A stretch of 64,000 bases of DNA from Halomontanus rarus. GTDB taxonomy: Archaea > Halobacteriota > Halobacteria > Halobacteriales > Natrialbaceae. A program made the translations under genes and the position numbers. The notes beneath the pieces were generated by a model. The model made no database searches. It was not told the DNA's origin and was given only the letters and a program-made list of their open reading frames with translations. Below, piece by piece: positions 46,507 to 56,069 of the stretch. The first letter of the stretch is position 1. Each line of letters opens with the position of its first letter. The stretch is taken from NCBI RefSeq assembly GCF_029338335.1, contig NZ_CP119796.1; one strand, given 5' to 3'.

Positions 46507-46782
46507 ATGCGATACCATCTCCTTCTCGGAATCGTTCCCCTCACGCTGCTCGGTTCGATAGTCGTTCATCGATTCCTCGGGGTGCCACTCGAGAGTGCGC
46601 TGATCGGCGGTGGGACGGTCGCGATGCTCGCGCTGGTGGACGGGCTGTTTCTCCGACCCCGAACAGATTTCGGGGCACTTAGAATTGCCGTCGTTCTTCC
46701 TATTACGGCCATAAATGACGAAACGTGTTGTTACTCACCCATAGTTGTTTTATGGTGGCGTTTTGTTCCGAATAAAACGTAG
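46507..46782 (+). CDS. Small membrane protein
   Basis: A 91-residue protein starting MRYHLLLGIVPLTLLGSIVV with two membrane segments, the second ALIGGGTVAMLALVDGLFL. The first 55 residues resemble short two-helix haloarchaeal proteins that end near RPRTDFG. The remaining 33 residues (from ALRIAVVLPI) have different codon use and may be read-through after decay of the original stop. The open frame extends upstream to 46318 but that part is basic and looks non-coding. Confidence 0.45.
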   Translation: MRYHLLLGIVPLTLLGSIVVHRFLGVPLESALIGGGTVAMLALVDGLFLRPRTDFGALRIAVVLPITAINDETCCYSPIVVLWWRFVPNKT

Positions 46783-46827
46783 CGTTTTTGTTCGATCGGT
46801 CCCATAGATTCGACCGGGTGGTCCGAG

Positions 46828-47199
46828 ATGCCACTCCCGACGTCACCAGCGAATTCGTGGACACAACGGCTCGATCTACCGTCCCGACTGTTCGGGACAG
46901 AAGGTACCGACTTCGAACTGTACGAGGAAGACGGCGAGTTCGTCCTCACCGTCGACATGCCCGGATTCGAGCGCGAGGAGATCGACGTCAGGTGGACGGA
47001 CGGGCGCCTGAACGTCGCGGCCGAACACGTCAGCGAGGAGCGCGGCCGCAAGAAGACCTACCATCGCTCGTTCCGGGTCCCCAAGGAGATAGACCACGAG
47101 GAGATCGCCGCCCACTACCGCAACGGCGTCCTCGAGGTCACTCTGCCGATGGTCGAGGACGCGACCCCGACGGGCTACGAGATCGAAGTCGAGAGTTGA
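46828..47199 (+). CDS. Hsp20/alpha-crystallin small heat shock protein
   Basis: A 123-residue protein with one alpha-crystallin domain (residues about 28-118): DFELYEEDGEFVLTVDMPGF, then KKTYHRSFRVPKEID and NGVLEVTLPMVED. It acts as an ATP-independent holdase that oligomerises. The C-terminal IxI motif is replaced by YEIEVES. A GAATAAAACG element about 55 bases upstream may be the TATA box of a heat-inducible promoter. Stands alone. Confidence 0.92.
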   Translation: MPLPTSPANSWTQRLDLPSRLFGTEGTDFELYEEDGEFVLTVDMPGFEREEIDVRWTDGRLNVAAEHVSEERGRKKTYHRSFRVPKEIDHEEIAAHYRNGVLEVTLPMVEDATPTGYEIEVES

Positions 47200-47386
47200 C
47201 CGTGTGAGGAACACTCCCCCACGGACACTGGTCGTCGGATGACGACGCTGGAACCCCGTTCCTGATCCGGACGGCGGCGTCGTCACCGACCGGCTCCCGT
47301 ATCGTCTCGGATCATTTTTCGTTCGCTCCGTTCGGGCCGACGGTCGACTCCGACACGCTAAAGCGAGCGGACTCTGTGGTTCGGAT

Positions 47387-49873
47387 ATGGAGTACCACGA
47401 GGCGGCGAATTTTCTCTTCGACCTGCGTCGTTTCCGGCCCAGTCCCGGGACGGCATCGACGGCGGACGTACTCGCACACCTCGAGGACCCCCACGACGGA
47501 CTCGCCTGCGTCCAGATCGCCGGCTCCAACGGAAAGGGAAGCACGGCGCGGATGGTCGAACGCGCGCTGCGGGAGGCCGGCCTCTCCGTGGGGCTGTACA
47601 CCTCGCCACACCTGGAAGACGTCCGCGAGCGAATTCGCGTCGACGGGCGCAAACTCCCCCGGTCGGAACTGGCCACGTTCGTCGAGACCTGCGAGGACTA
47701 CGTTCGCGACCGCGCCGCCGACGGCGACTCGCCGACGTTCTTCGAGGCGATGACGGCGCTGGCGCTGTGGCACTTCGACCGCGAGGACGTCGACGTCGCC
47801 GTCCTCGAGGTCGGGATCGGCGGGAAGTACGACGCGACGAGCGTCGTCGACCCGATCGCCAGCGCGGTCACCAGCGTCACCCTCGAGCACACCAGCGTGC
47901 TCGGTGACACGATCGAGGAGATCGCCCACGACAAAGCTCACGTCGTACCCGACGGCGAGACGCCGCTGGTCACCGGGACGACGGGCGCGGCGCTCGCGGC
48001 CGTCCGCGAGCACGCGGGCGAGGTCCTCACGGTCGGCAGCGACGGCGACGACACGGAGACCGACGTCACCGTCAGCTACGGCGGTCGGACGAACCACACC
48101 GAAGCCGCGGTCTCGATCGCCGGCGAATGGGAGCCGCCCCTCGAGACGAAGATCCCGCTGCTGGGCGAACACCAGGCCGAGAACGCCGGCATCGCCGCCG
48201 TGCTCGCGCGACAGGTCACCGACAGCTCGGGCGTGACCCTCTCCCGAACGGATCTCGAGCGCGGGCTGCGAAACGCTCACTGGCCCGGCCGGTTCGAGGT
48301 GATCGAACGGGAGCCGTACGTCGTCCTCGACGGCGCGCACAACCCGGGTGCCTGCCGACGGGTCGCCGAGACGCTCTCGACGTTCGAGTACGACGACCTC
48401 TACCTCGTCTTCGGCGCGATGCACGACAAGGACCACCGCGAGATGGCCGAGGCCCTGCCGACGCCGGACTCGGTGATCACGTGCAAGCCGAATCTCGAGC
48501 GAGCCGAAGACGAGGAAGTGCTCGCGGAAGTGTTCGCGCGGACCGGCGTCGAGGACGTTCGCCACCGGTCGGCAGTCCAGGACGCGTTCGCGCGCGCGCT
48601 CGAGGACGCCGCTCCCGGAGACGCGGTGGTGGTCACCGGGTCGCTGTTCGCAGTCGCCGAGGCTCGCTCGCGGTACACGGGGACGATGATCCCAAAGCGG
48701 ATTCGGAACCTCGAGGACGCCCGCGCCGCCCTCGAGAGCGCCAGCGTGACCGACGAGGGCGTCTGGCGAATGCGGGGGAAAGCGGTCCACCGCGTCGTCA
48801 AGACGAACCTGCAGTACCGCCAGGCCTCGTACCTGAAACAGGAGCTGCTGAGTCTGGGCGGCGAGTGCGCGCTCTCCGGGCTGCAACGCGACGAGGAACT
48901 CGTCGATGTCGTCCTGATGGGGACGCTCTCGCAGTTCAAACGGCTGGTCGAGAAACTCGAGGCCCAGCCCTACGGACTGGCGACCGTCGCCCGCGAACTC
49001 CGCGAGACCCTCGAAATCGGCGTCGAACCGTCGGAGCCACGCTACCCGTGGCAGGAACGCCCGAGCGTCATGGGCATCCTGAACGTCACCCCCGACAGCT
49101 TCCACGACGGCGGCGAGTACGACGCCCTCGAGGACGCCGTCGACCGCGCGGAGGCGATGGTCGAGGCGGGCGCCGACGTGATCGACATCGGTGGCGAATC
49201 GACCCGTCCCGGCGCGGACCACGTTCCGGTCGAGGAGGAGATCGACCGCCTCGTCCCCGTCATCGAGCGGATTCGCGAGCTCGATCTGGACGCCCTCGTC
49301 TCGGTCGACACCCGAAAGGCGGCCGTCGCCGAAGCCGCGCTCGAGGCCGGCGGAGATATTCTGAACGACGTCTCCGGACTCGAGGATCCCGGAATGCGCT
49401 TCGTCGCCGCCGAGTACGACGTGCCGCTGTGCGTGATGCACAGCATCGACGCGCCCGTCGTCCCCGACCGAGACGTGACCTACGACGACGTGGTCGAGGA
49501 CGTCGTCGACCAGCTCACCGAACGGATCCTGCTGGCGGAGAAGGCGGGTCTCGACCGCGAGCAGATCATCGTCGATCCCGGCCTGGGCTTTGGCAAGTCC
49601 GCGACCGAGAGCTTCGAACTGCTGGGTCGACTCGAGGAACTGCGGGCGCTCGGCTGTCCGATTCTCGTCGGCCACTCCCACAAGTCGATGTTCGAGAAGG
49701 CCGGCTGTGGACCCGGCGAGCGGGGAGCGCCGACGGTCGCCGCCTCGGCGCTCGCCGTCGACCGCGGAGCCGACATCGTGCGCGTCCACGACGTCCCCGA
49801 GAACGTCGCCGCAGTCGAGACGGCGCTGGCGACGCGCGATCCGCGGGGGTTCGACGGAGACGGTCGCCGCTGA
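47387..49873 (+). CDS. folCP: Fused folylpolyglutamate synthase and dihydropteroate synthase
   Basis: An 828-residue fusion known from Halobacteria. The N-terminal half is FolC-like: VQIAGSNGKGSTARMVERAL (ATP loop, about 45-64), FFEAMTALALWHFDREDVDV, and VLDGAHNPGACRRVAETL. A connecting region (about 430-555) follows. The C-terminal FolP part from about 558 has VMGILNVTPDSFHDGG, DVIDIGGESTRPGADH and IIVDPGLGFGKSATESFELL. Together they would make dihydropteroate and add glutamate, in a C1-carrier pathway unlike bacterial folate in its other steps. Most of the antisense strand is open here but only as a GC effect. Confidence 0.95.
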   Translation: MEYHEAANFLFDLRRFRPSPGTASTADVLAHLEDPHDGLACVQIAGSNGKGSTARMVERALREAGLSVGLYTSPHLEDVRERIRVDGRKLPRSELATFVETCEDYVRDRAADGDSPTFFEAMTALALWHFDREDVDVAVLEVGIGGKYDATSVVDPIASAVTSVTLEHTSVLGDTIEEIAHDKAHVVPDGETPLVTGTTGAALAAVREHAGEVLTVGSDGDDTETDVTVSYGGRTNHTEAAVSIAGEWEPPLETKIPLLGEHQAENAGIAAVLARQVTDSSGVTLSRTDLERGLRNAHWPGRFEVIEREPYVVLDGAHNPGACRRVAETLSTFEYDDLYLVFGAMHDKDHREMAEALPTPDSVITCKPNLERAEDEEVLAEVFARTGVEDVRHRSAVQDAFARALEDAAPGDAVVVTGSLFAVAEARSRYTGTMIPKRIRNLEDARAALESASVTDEGVWRMRGKAVHRVVKTNLQYRQASYLKQELLSLGGECALSGLQRDEELVDVVLMGTLSQFKRLVEKLEAQPYGLATVARELRETLEIGVEPSEPRYPWQERPSVMGILNVTPDSFHDGGEYDALEDAVDRAEAMVEAGADVIDIGGESTRPGADHVPVEEEIDRLVPVIERIRELDLDALVSVDTRKAAVAEAALEAGGDILNDVSGLEDPGMRFVAAEYDVPLCVMHSIDAPVVPDRDVTYDDVVEDVVDQLTERILLAEKAGLDREQIIVDPGLGFGKSATESFELLGRLEELRALGCPILVGHSHKSMFEKAGCGPGERGAPTVAASALAVDRGADIVRVHDVPENVAAVETALATRDPRGFDGDGRR

Positions 49874-50073
49874 CCGACCGACAGCGCGCGGAGTCGTGCC
49901 GTCGGTCCCACGTGCTCGACCATAGAGTGACACTTCACAGTGTGACTGTGAAGACCGATTGTCCCTCGAGCGGGGACGGGTATCCACCGACGGCACCGAC
50001 CGCGGTCCCGCCGCGCTGTCGGGCCAGAACAGACGGAACAACCGAGAGAGACGGGTAATATGTTTTGGCAAGG

Positions 50074-50084
50074 CTTTTATAACA
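50074..50084 (+). promoter_or_regulatory. TATA-like promoter for the HalOD1 gene at 50104
   Basis: GCTTTTATAAC lies 20-30 bases before the ATG at 50104. With usual archaeal spacing the transcript would start almost exactly at the ATG, so the gene is probably leaderless. Confidence 0.65.
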
Positions 50085-50103
50085 GATCGTTGGATTCGGG
50101 ATC

Positions 50104-50406
50104 ATGGCAAACACGAGCGCTCGGCCGACTACGCGTGACGCTTCGAACGACGGACCCATCATCGCGGAAGCGACGTGGGATCGGGAGTCCGAGAACACTC
50201 CCGTCTACGCGGTCGTTACGGCAGTCGCAGCGGCACACGATTCGGATCCCGTCGAGTTGCCTCCACTGGCCGACTCCATCAATCCCGACGCACTGAACGA
50301 CCTGTTTCTGGCTCGCGGCGAGACGACCGTCGGCCAGCTCGACTTCCACTATCTGGGCTACCGCGTCGTCGTTCACGGGGACGGTGCAGTTAGAGTCCAC
50401 TCGTGA
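50104..50406 (+). CDS. HalOD1 output-domain protein
   Basis: A 100-residue protein with the HalOD1 pattern: VYAVVTAVAAAHDSDPVELP, then LADSINPDALNDLFLARG, then VGQLDFHYLGYRVVVHGDGA. This is the same domain as the product at 917-1213. Function in signalling is inferred from family members fused to receivers. It stands alone, downstream of folCP. Confidence 0.8.
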   Translation: MANTSARPTTRDASNDGPIIAEATWDRESENTPVYAVVTAVAAAHDSDPVELPPLADSINPDALNDLFLARGETTVGQLDFHYLGYRVVVHGDGAVRVHS

Positions 50407-50656
50407 GGGGCCTGTCCGTCCGATAGACGTTTCGACTCAGCCTTCGGCTCGAACCCTCGACCCCCGACTCTCGACCCCCGACCCTCCACTCGAGCGGGTC
50501 GAGTACGAACCTGACGCGTTTCGACGTCCGCCCTGTCCCTTCTTGATTTTCTCCCCCTGTCCACCTCGAGAGAGCGGAATTCGGCGAGGGATCGGCGAAC
50601 CGTGAGACTGCGACTCGGAAATGTGAGCGACACGAAAGTCGCACCGAGAGACGTCC

Positions 50657-51715
50657 TCAAATGAGTCCGTACTCCTGTTGGAGATCACGGTAGGTCTGGA
50701 GATACCGCTCGAGGATCGGTCGGCGACCGAACGGTTCGAACGCGTCGTCGACGTCGCGGTGCTCGAGGTCACCGGCGTCGAGGATCGCGTCCGCGAGTTC
50801 CTGCTCGCTCGTCGTTCGGAATCCTCGGTCGCGGCCCTCGACGAGTTCGTGGGCGCTCGAGTGCGCGTGGTACTCGACGATGCCGACACAGCCACAGGCC
50901 AGCGCCCACAGCAGTTCGGTCGGGAAGACGCAGTACTCCGCGGTCTGGACGAAGACGTGCGCGCTCCGGTAGGCGGCGATTCGCTCCTCGAGGGTCGCGT
51001 CGCCGACGAACGTGATGCGGTCGTCGATGCGCAGGTCCCTAGTGAGGTCCTCGTACATTCCCCGCTGGGGGCCGTCGCCGATGATCGTCACCTGCCACTC
51101 GCGATCGCGCAGTTCCGCGAGGGCCAACAGGAAACTCTCGAGGTTCGCCCCCTCGTCGAGTTTGCGGGCGTAGACGATGTCCGCGGCGTCGCCGGCCGGC
51201 GTCTCCCGAATCAACTCGAGGTCGACCGGGTTGGGAACGACGTCGATCAGGTCGCCGTCGGCGCCGAGTTCCCGGATCCACGTCTGGACCAGCCGCGAGG
51301 GTGTGACGATCCGGTCGGGTCGGCCGGTCGCCCAGCGCGTCCAGCGGTCGTCCTCGAGGTCGTCGCCGTACCACTCGACGAGCAGCGGAACGCGACACAG
51401 CGTCGATCCCGTACTCGCCGCCAGCACCTGTGACGGTGGGGTCGCACCCGCGTGAATCACGTCGGGGCCGATCGACCGGAGGACGAACGGTAACCGACAC
51501 AGAAATGACCGCCGCGCCTCGAGGCCGACCGAAACGCCGTGGTAGGTGACGCCGTCGCGCTCGATCGTCGTCTTCTCGCCGGACCAAAACTGTGCACAAC
51601 AGACGTGGACCTCGTGGCCGCGCTCGCCCAACAGGTCGATGACGCCCCAGAGGCGTTCGTTCGTCTCGGAATCACGGTGGTGGATCGTTTCAAATGAGAC
51701 GAACGCGATTCGCAT
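50657..51715 (-). CDS. Glycosyltransferase family 4 protein
   Basis: A 352-residue GT-B enzyme starting MRIAFVSFETIHHRDSETNE. The acceptor domain carries GHEVHVCCAQFWSG and the donor domain has VPNPVDLELIR, then WQVTIIGDGPQRGMYEDL and the late EYCVFPTELLWALACGCVGI in place of the usual E-x7-E motif. Probable role: transfer of a nucleotide-activated sugar to a surface glycan or lipid carrier. ATG 51715 is the family-type start. No other glycan genes adjoin it. Confidence 0.88.
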   Translation of the reverse strand: MRIAFVSFETIHHRDSETNERLWGVIDLLGERGHEVHVCCAQFWSGEKTTIERDGVTYHGVSVGLEARRSFLCRLPFVLRSIGPDVIHAGATPPSQVLAASTGSTLCRVPLLVEWYGDDLEDDRWTRWATGRPDRIVTPSRLVQTWIRELGADGDLIDVVPNPVDLELIRETPAGDAADIVYARKLDEGANLESFLLALAELRDREWQVTIIGDGPQRGMYEDLTRDLRIDDRITFVGDATLEERIAAYRSAHVFVQTAEYCVFPTELLWALACGCVGIVEYHAHSSAHELVEGRDRGFRTTSEQELADAILDAGDLEHRDVDDAFEPFGRRPILERYLQTYRDLQQEYGLI

Positions 51716-51897
51716 ATGGCATCGGCACGCAGCCCCAGCATAAAAAAACACGTCTTTCTCCGATTCGGACCGTTCGCGTCTCGTCGCTTCCCTCGGGCGA
51801 CAGTACGTCGACACCCATACCACACGGAGTGTGACTTCAGGCCAGGGACGGAGACGATTCGTCGGTTGTTCGGCCTCGAGCCGTGACCCGTGAGCAG

Positions 51898-52752
51898 TTA
51901 TCCGGTTGTGCCGTCGGATCCGTCGTCAGTGGTGCCTTCGTCGTCGCTCCCGTCGGTTTCATCATCGTCTCCGCCGTCTCCACCACTCCCGTCGTCGGTG
52001 CTGTCTCCGCTCCCGTCGCTCTCGACGGTGGTGTCGTCTCCGCTATCGCCGCTCCCGTCATCAGTGCTGTCTCCGCTATCGCCGCTCCCGTCATCAGTGC
52101 TGTCTCCACTCCCATCGTCGGTACTGTTTCCATCATCACCACTTCCGTCGTCACTCCCCTCTTCACCGCCATCTCCGGACTCGAAACCGTCGTCGGAGTC
52201 ATTTTCGTCGTCTCCGTCGCCGTCAGTCTCGTTGACTGCGTCACCGCCGTCACCATCGCCAGAAGACACCTCACTGTCGTTCCCGTCGGTTTCGTTACCG
52301 TCTCCATCCTGAGTCCCGTCGTCGTCACTTCCGTCGATTTCAGTACTCTCGTTGCCTGCGTCACTCTCATTACTCGTCTCACTCTCGTTTCCCACACCGC
52401 CATCGTCACCGTCGACGGAGGTATTCACGTCTTCGCCGTCGCTTTCGAGATCGCCCTCGCCCTCGAGTTCGTTCACGCCCCCATCCTCGGTCTCGTCGTC
52501 GCCACCGGAGTCACTCCCACCACTGTCACTCGAGACGGTGATATTCGGACCGGACTGACCGTCGCCGCTCTCCGGTACACCACCGGTCGTCCCGTCGTCG
52601 ACGATATCGGGACGGACCGGCTCGCCGCCATCGAGAGCTCCCGCGCCGATGATTACCGCCGTCACGCTGAATCCGACCAGCGTGATCAGTATCACGGCCA
52701 GAACGGCCGCGGTCGACGGCTCGTCCGCCTCCCCCTTCTCGGTGTAGCGCAT
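51898..52752 (-). CDS. Single-pass membrane protein with long acidic repeat tail
   Basis: A 284-residue protein. The first 13 residues are charged, residues about 14-38 (STAAVLAVILITLVGFSVTA and onward) form one membrane helix, and the remaining 245 or so are almost entirely Asp, Gly, Ser, Thr, Asn and Glu. The last third has DDGSGDSTDDGSGDSG-type repeats encoded by 33-base units, two of them nearly identical at 52041-52106. The tail is probably outside the cell, perhaps as an O-glycosylated stalk. The N-terminus is only loosely like a haloarchaeal pilin. Function unknown. Confidence 0.7.
   Translation of the reverse strand: MRYTEKGEADEPSTAAVLAVILITLVGFSVTAVIIGAGALDGGEPVRPDIVDDGTTGGVPESGDGQSGPNITVSSDSGGSDSGGDDETEDGGVNELEGEGDLESDGEDVNTSVDGDDGGVGNESETSNESDAGNESTEIDGSDDDGTQDGDGNETDGNDSEVSSGDGDGGDAVNETDGDGDDENDSDDGFESGDGGEEGSDDGSGDDGNSTDDGSGDSTDDGSGDSGDSTDDGSGDSGDDTTVESDGSGDSTDDGSGGDGGDDDETDGSDDEGTTDDGSDGTTG
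52041..52106. repeat. 33-bp tandem repeat inside the acidic tail gene
   Basis: Two adjacent, essentially identical 33-base units starting CGCTATCGCCGCTCCC at 52041 and 52074 encode DSGDSTDDGSG on the minus strand. Less perfect copies of the same unit flank them on both sides. Confidence 0.85.
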
Positions 52753-52974
52753 TCGTACTCGGTTCTACCGGGCCGATCCCGCTTTGTTAAGCACGACGTT
52801 CGCCGCAACCGAGACGAAACGAATCCGGTATCGCCTCGTACGCCCGCGTCCGTGGCACGTCCAGCGCGTCGAGCGGATCGGCCGGTGCCGAGCCGGGTAG
52901 ACACCGACTACCGACGGGAAGCGATCGGAAATCGAGTCGAAACGGTTACCGGTTCGAGCCGAGAGGGGTGAGAT

Positions 52975-54825
52975 ATGGGTACGTACGACATCGAGCGGTA
53001 TCTCAACATCCGAAGCGCCTACGGCGGCTCGTTCGGGCCGGACGGCGACCGACTCTCGTTCCTGATGACCACGACGGGCACGCCGCAGGTCTGGACGGTC
53101 GAGGGGCCACGCGAGTGGCCGGAACAGCGAACCTTCTACGAGGAGCGAGTGACCTTCGCCTCCTGGTCGCCCGAGCGGCCCGAACTCGTCTTCGGGATGG
53201 ACGAAGGCGGGGACGAACGCGCCCAGCTCTTCCGTCTCGAGGCCGAGACCGGCGTCATCGAGAACCTGACGGCGATGCCCGACGCCAAACACCGCTGGGG
53301 CGGCTGGAGCCACGATGGCGAGCGTTTCGCGTTCGCCTCCAACCGCCGCGACGAATCGGTCTTCGACGTCTACGTCCAGGATCGGAACGCCACCGGCGAC
53401 GACGCCGAACTCGTCCACGAGGGCGACGGCTGGCTCTCCGTCGGCGGCTGGAGCCCCGACGACTCCCACCTGCTGGTCTCACAGGCCTACTCTAACTTCG
53501 ATCAGGATCTCTACACGCTCGACCTCGAGAGCGGGACGGGCGACCTCAAGCACGTCACCCCCCACGAGGACGAGGGCGACGTCCGCTACCAGAGCGCGAG
53601 CTGGGCGCCCGACGGCGAGGGGCTGTACCTCGTCACCGACCACGGTGAGGGCGTCGACACGCTCTACCTCGCCTACCTCGATCTCGAGACGCTGGACCTC
53701 GAGACCGTCGCCTCGGGTGACGAGTGGAACGTCGGCGGGATCGCGCTGGACGACGAGACGGGGCGATTCGTCTACTCCCGGAACGTCGAGGGCTACACTG
53801 ACCTCACCGTCGGCGAGTTCGAGGGCGATAGTAACGACCCCACCGCGTTCGAGACGTTCCCCGAACCCGACCTCCCTGGCGGCATCTCCGGCGGCGTAAG
53901 CTTCGACCCCGACGCCGAGCGGTTCGCGCTGTCGACGACCGGCGACACCATCAACACGAACGTCTTCGTCGTCGACGTCGAGAGCGGGGAGGCCGAACAG
54001 TGGACCGCCGCGCCGACAGCCGGCATCCCGCCGGAGACGTTCGACGGCTCCGACCTCGTCCACGTCGAGAGTTTCGACGGACTGGAGGTGCCGGGCTTTC
54101 TCACGCTTCCAGATGGCGTCGAGGACCGGGAGTCCGCTGCAGGTGATACACCCGTCATCGTCGACATCCACGGCGGCCCCGAGAGCCAGCGCCGGCCGTC
54201 CTTTAGCTCGGTCAAGCAGTACTTCCTCGACCAGGGCTACGCCTACTTCGAGCCGAACGTCCGCGGCTCCTCGGGCTACGGCAGCGGGTACGCGAGCCTG
54301 GACGACGTCGAAAAGCGGATGGACTCCGTCGCGGACATCGAGGCCTGCGTCGAGTGGCTCCACGACCACCCCGCCGTCGACCCCGATCGAATCGTCGCGA
54401 TGGGCGGCTCCTACGGCGGCTTCATGGTCCTGGCGGCGCTGACTGAGTACCCCGACCTGTGGGCCGCCGGCGTCGACGTCGTCGGTATCGCCAACTTCGT
54501 CACCTTCCTCGAAAATACGGGCGACTGGCGGCGTGCGCTCCGGGAGGCCGAGTACGGCTCGCTCGAGGACGACCGCGAGTTCCTCGAGTCCGTCTCGCCG
54601 ACGAACAACATCGAAGCGATCGAAGCGCCGCTGTTCGTTCTCCACGGAGAGAACGACCCACGCGTGCCCGTCGGCGAGGCCGAACAGATCGTCGAGCAGG
54701 CCCGCGAGCAGGGCGTCCCCGTCCGCAAGCTGATCTTCGAGGACGAGGGCCACGGCTTCTCGAAACTCGAGAACCGCATCGAGGCTTACTCGGCGATCGC
54801 CGAGTTCTTGGACGAGCACGTCTGA
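52975..54825 (+). CDS. S9 family serine peptidase (prolyl oligopeptidase-like)
   Basis: A 616-residue peptidase. The N-terminal part up to about 350 is a beta propeller with blades such as FASWSPERPELVFGMDEGGD and HRWGGWSHDGERFAFASN. The C-terminal alpha/beta-hydrolase domain has Ser479 in MGGSYGGFMV, Asp561 in GENDPRVPV and His593 in DEGHGFSK. No signal peptide is seen, so it acts on peptides in the cytoplasm as an acylaminoacyl-peptidase-type enzyme. GGGGTGAG lies just before the ATG and may be a Shine-Dalgarno motif. Confidence 0.95.
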   Translation: MGTYDIERYLNIRSAYGGSFGPDGDRLSFLMTTTGTPQVWTVEGPREWPEQRTFYEERVTFASWSPERPELVFGMDEGGDERAQLFRLEAETGVIENLTAMPDAKHRWGGWSHDGERFAFASNRRDESVFDVYVQDRNATGDDAELVHEGDGWLSVGGWSPDDSHLLVSQAYSNFDQDLYTLDLESGTGDLKHVTPHEDEGDVRYQSASWAPDGEGLYLVTDHGEGVDTLYLAYLDLETLDLETVASGDEWNVGGIALDDETGRFVYSRNVEGYTDLTVGEFEGDSNDPTAFETFPEPDLPGGISGGVSFDPDAERFALSTTGDTINTNVFVVDVESGEAEQWTAAPTAGIPPETFDGSDLVHVESFDGLEVPGFLTLPDGVEDRESAAGDTPVIVDIHGGPESQRRPSFSSVKQYFLDQGYAYFEPNVRGSSGYGSGYASLDDVEKRMDSVADIEACVEWLHDHPAVDPDRIVAMGGSYGGFMVLAALTEYPDLWAAGVDVVGIANFVTFLENTGDWRRALREAEYGSLEDDREFLESVSPTNNIEAIEAPLFVLHGENDPRVPVGEAEQIVEQAREQGVPVRKLIFEDEGHGFSKLENRIEAYSAIAEFLDEHV

Positions 54826-55079
54826 GGTGTTCGTTCGCGAATCCGTGGAATAGTTGTTCGGCTCGGCCGAACTCCATCCGGGCGGGAGCTACAGTAACAA
54901 CTGAAACTGCGTACACCGTCGGCGGTGGTCGGAGTGAATCCTCACTCTCGAGATCGAGAGTGAAGTTCAGTAACCGCCGCCTTCGAGTACGACATCCGAC
55001 GAGTGACAACATTGACCGTGTGACTGCGTCCCGTAATAGTTGCAAAAGATATACGTCAACAGAGTGTAAAATCTTTTCC

Positions 55080-56069
55080 ATGGCCGCCATCCAGACGAAC
55101 GGCCTCACCAAGCGGTTCGGTGAGGACATCCTCGCTGTCGATAGTCTCGACTTCGCCGTCGAGGAAGGCGAAGTGTTCGGCTTCCTCGGCCCCAACGGCG
55201 CCGGCAAGTCGACGACGATCAACATGCTCCTCGACTTCGTCCGTCCCTCCGACGGCTCCGCGACGGTGCTTGGCTACGACGCCCAGCGCGAGTCGGAGAC
55301 CATCCGCTCGCACATCGGCGTGCTCCCGGAGGGCGCGACGCTGTACGACCGACTCTCCGGCCGCGAACACCTCGAGTGGGTCATCGAGACCAAGGAGACC
55401 GCTGACGACCCCGACGACCTCCTCGAGAAGGTCGGTCTCGAACCCGAAGCCGCCGAGCGGTCGGCCGGCGGCTACTCGAAGGGGATGCAACAGCGTCTCG
55501 GCTTCGCGATGGCGCTGGCCGGCGACCCCGACCTCCTGATCCTCGACGAACCCTCCTCGGGACTCGACCCGACGGGGATGCAGGAGATGCGCGAGATCAT
55601 CGCCGACGAGGCCGACCGCGGCACGACGGTCTTCTTCTCGAGTCACATCCTCGGGGAGGTCGAGGCGGTCTGTGACCGCGTCGGGATCATGAACGCGGGC
55701 CGACTCGTCACGACGGGGACCCTCGATTCCCTGCGGGAGAGCCTCGACCTCGATACATCGATCTCGCTGGACGTCGAGACCGTCCCCGACGCGCTCGTCG
55801 CCGACCTCGAGAACCACAAGGGCGTCCAGTCGGTGACCGTCGACGGCTCGACGATCACGGCCTCGTGTGCCGCCACACCGGTGAAGTACGACGTCGTCAC
55901 ACAGGTGGGTGCGGCGACGAGCGTCCTCGACATCGTCTCCGAGGACACCTCGCTCGAGCAGTTGTTCAACACGTACACGAACGGGAACGAAACCAGAACC
56001 GGAACCGGCGAGGCGGACGTCGACGCGGAACTCGACGAAGTCGAGACGGAGACGGAGGTGTCGGCATGA
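55080..56069 (+). CDS. ABC transporter ATP-binding protein
   Basis: A 329-residue ATPase starting MAAIQTNGLTKRFGEDILAV. Walker A is GPNGAGKSTTIN, the signature is SAGGYSKGMQQR, Walker B is LLILDEPSSGLDP, and the switch His is in FFSSHILGEVEAV. A C-terminal extension of about 110 residues has a DUF4162-like domain and an acidic Thr/Glu tail. It belongs to the CcmA/NosF-type exporters. The permease gene overlaps by four bases (ATGA at 56066-56069). Confidence 0.94.
   Translation: MAAIQTNGLTKRFGEDILAVDSLDFAVEEGEVFGFLGPNGAGKSTTINMLLDFVRPSDGSATVLGYDAQRESETIRSHIGVLPEGATLYDRLSGREHLEWVIETKETADDPDDLLEKVGLEPEAAERSAGGYSKGMQQRLGFAMALAGDPDLLILDEPSSGLDPTGMQEMREIIADEADRGTTVFFSSHILGEVEAVCDRVGIMNAGRLVTTGTLDSLRESLDLDTSISLDVETVPDALVADLENHKGVQSVTVDGSTITASCAATPVKYDVVTQVGAATSVLDIVSEDTSLEQLFNTYTNGNETRTGTGEADVDAELDEVETETEVSA

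Noticed and set aside
47312..50071. 919-codon minus-strand frame antisense to folCP
   Set aside because: The plus frame has FolC and FolP motifs in order; the antisense translation has no domain pattern.
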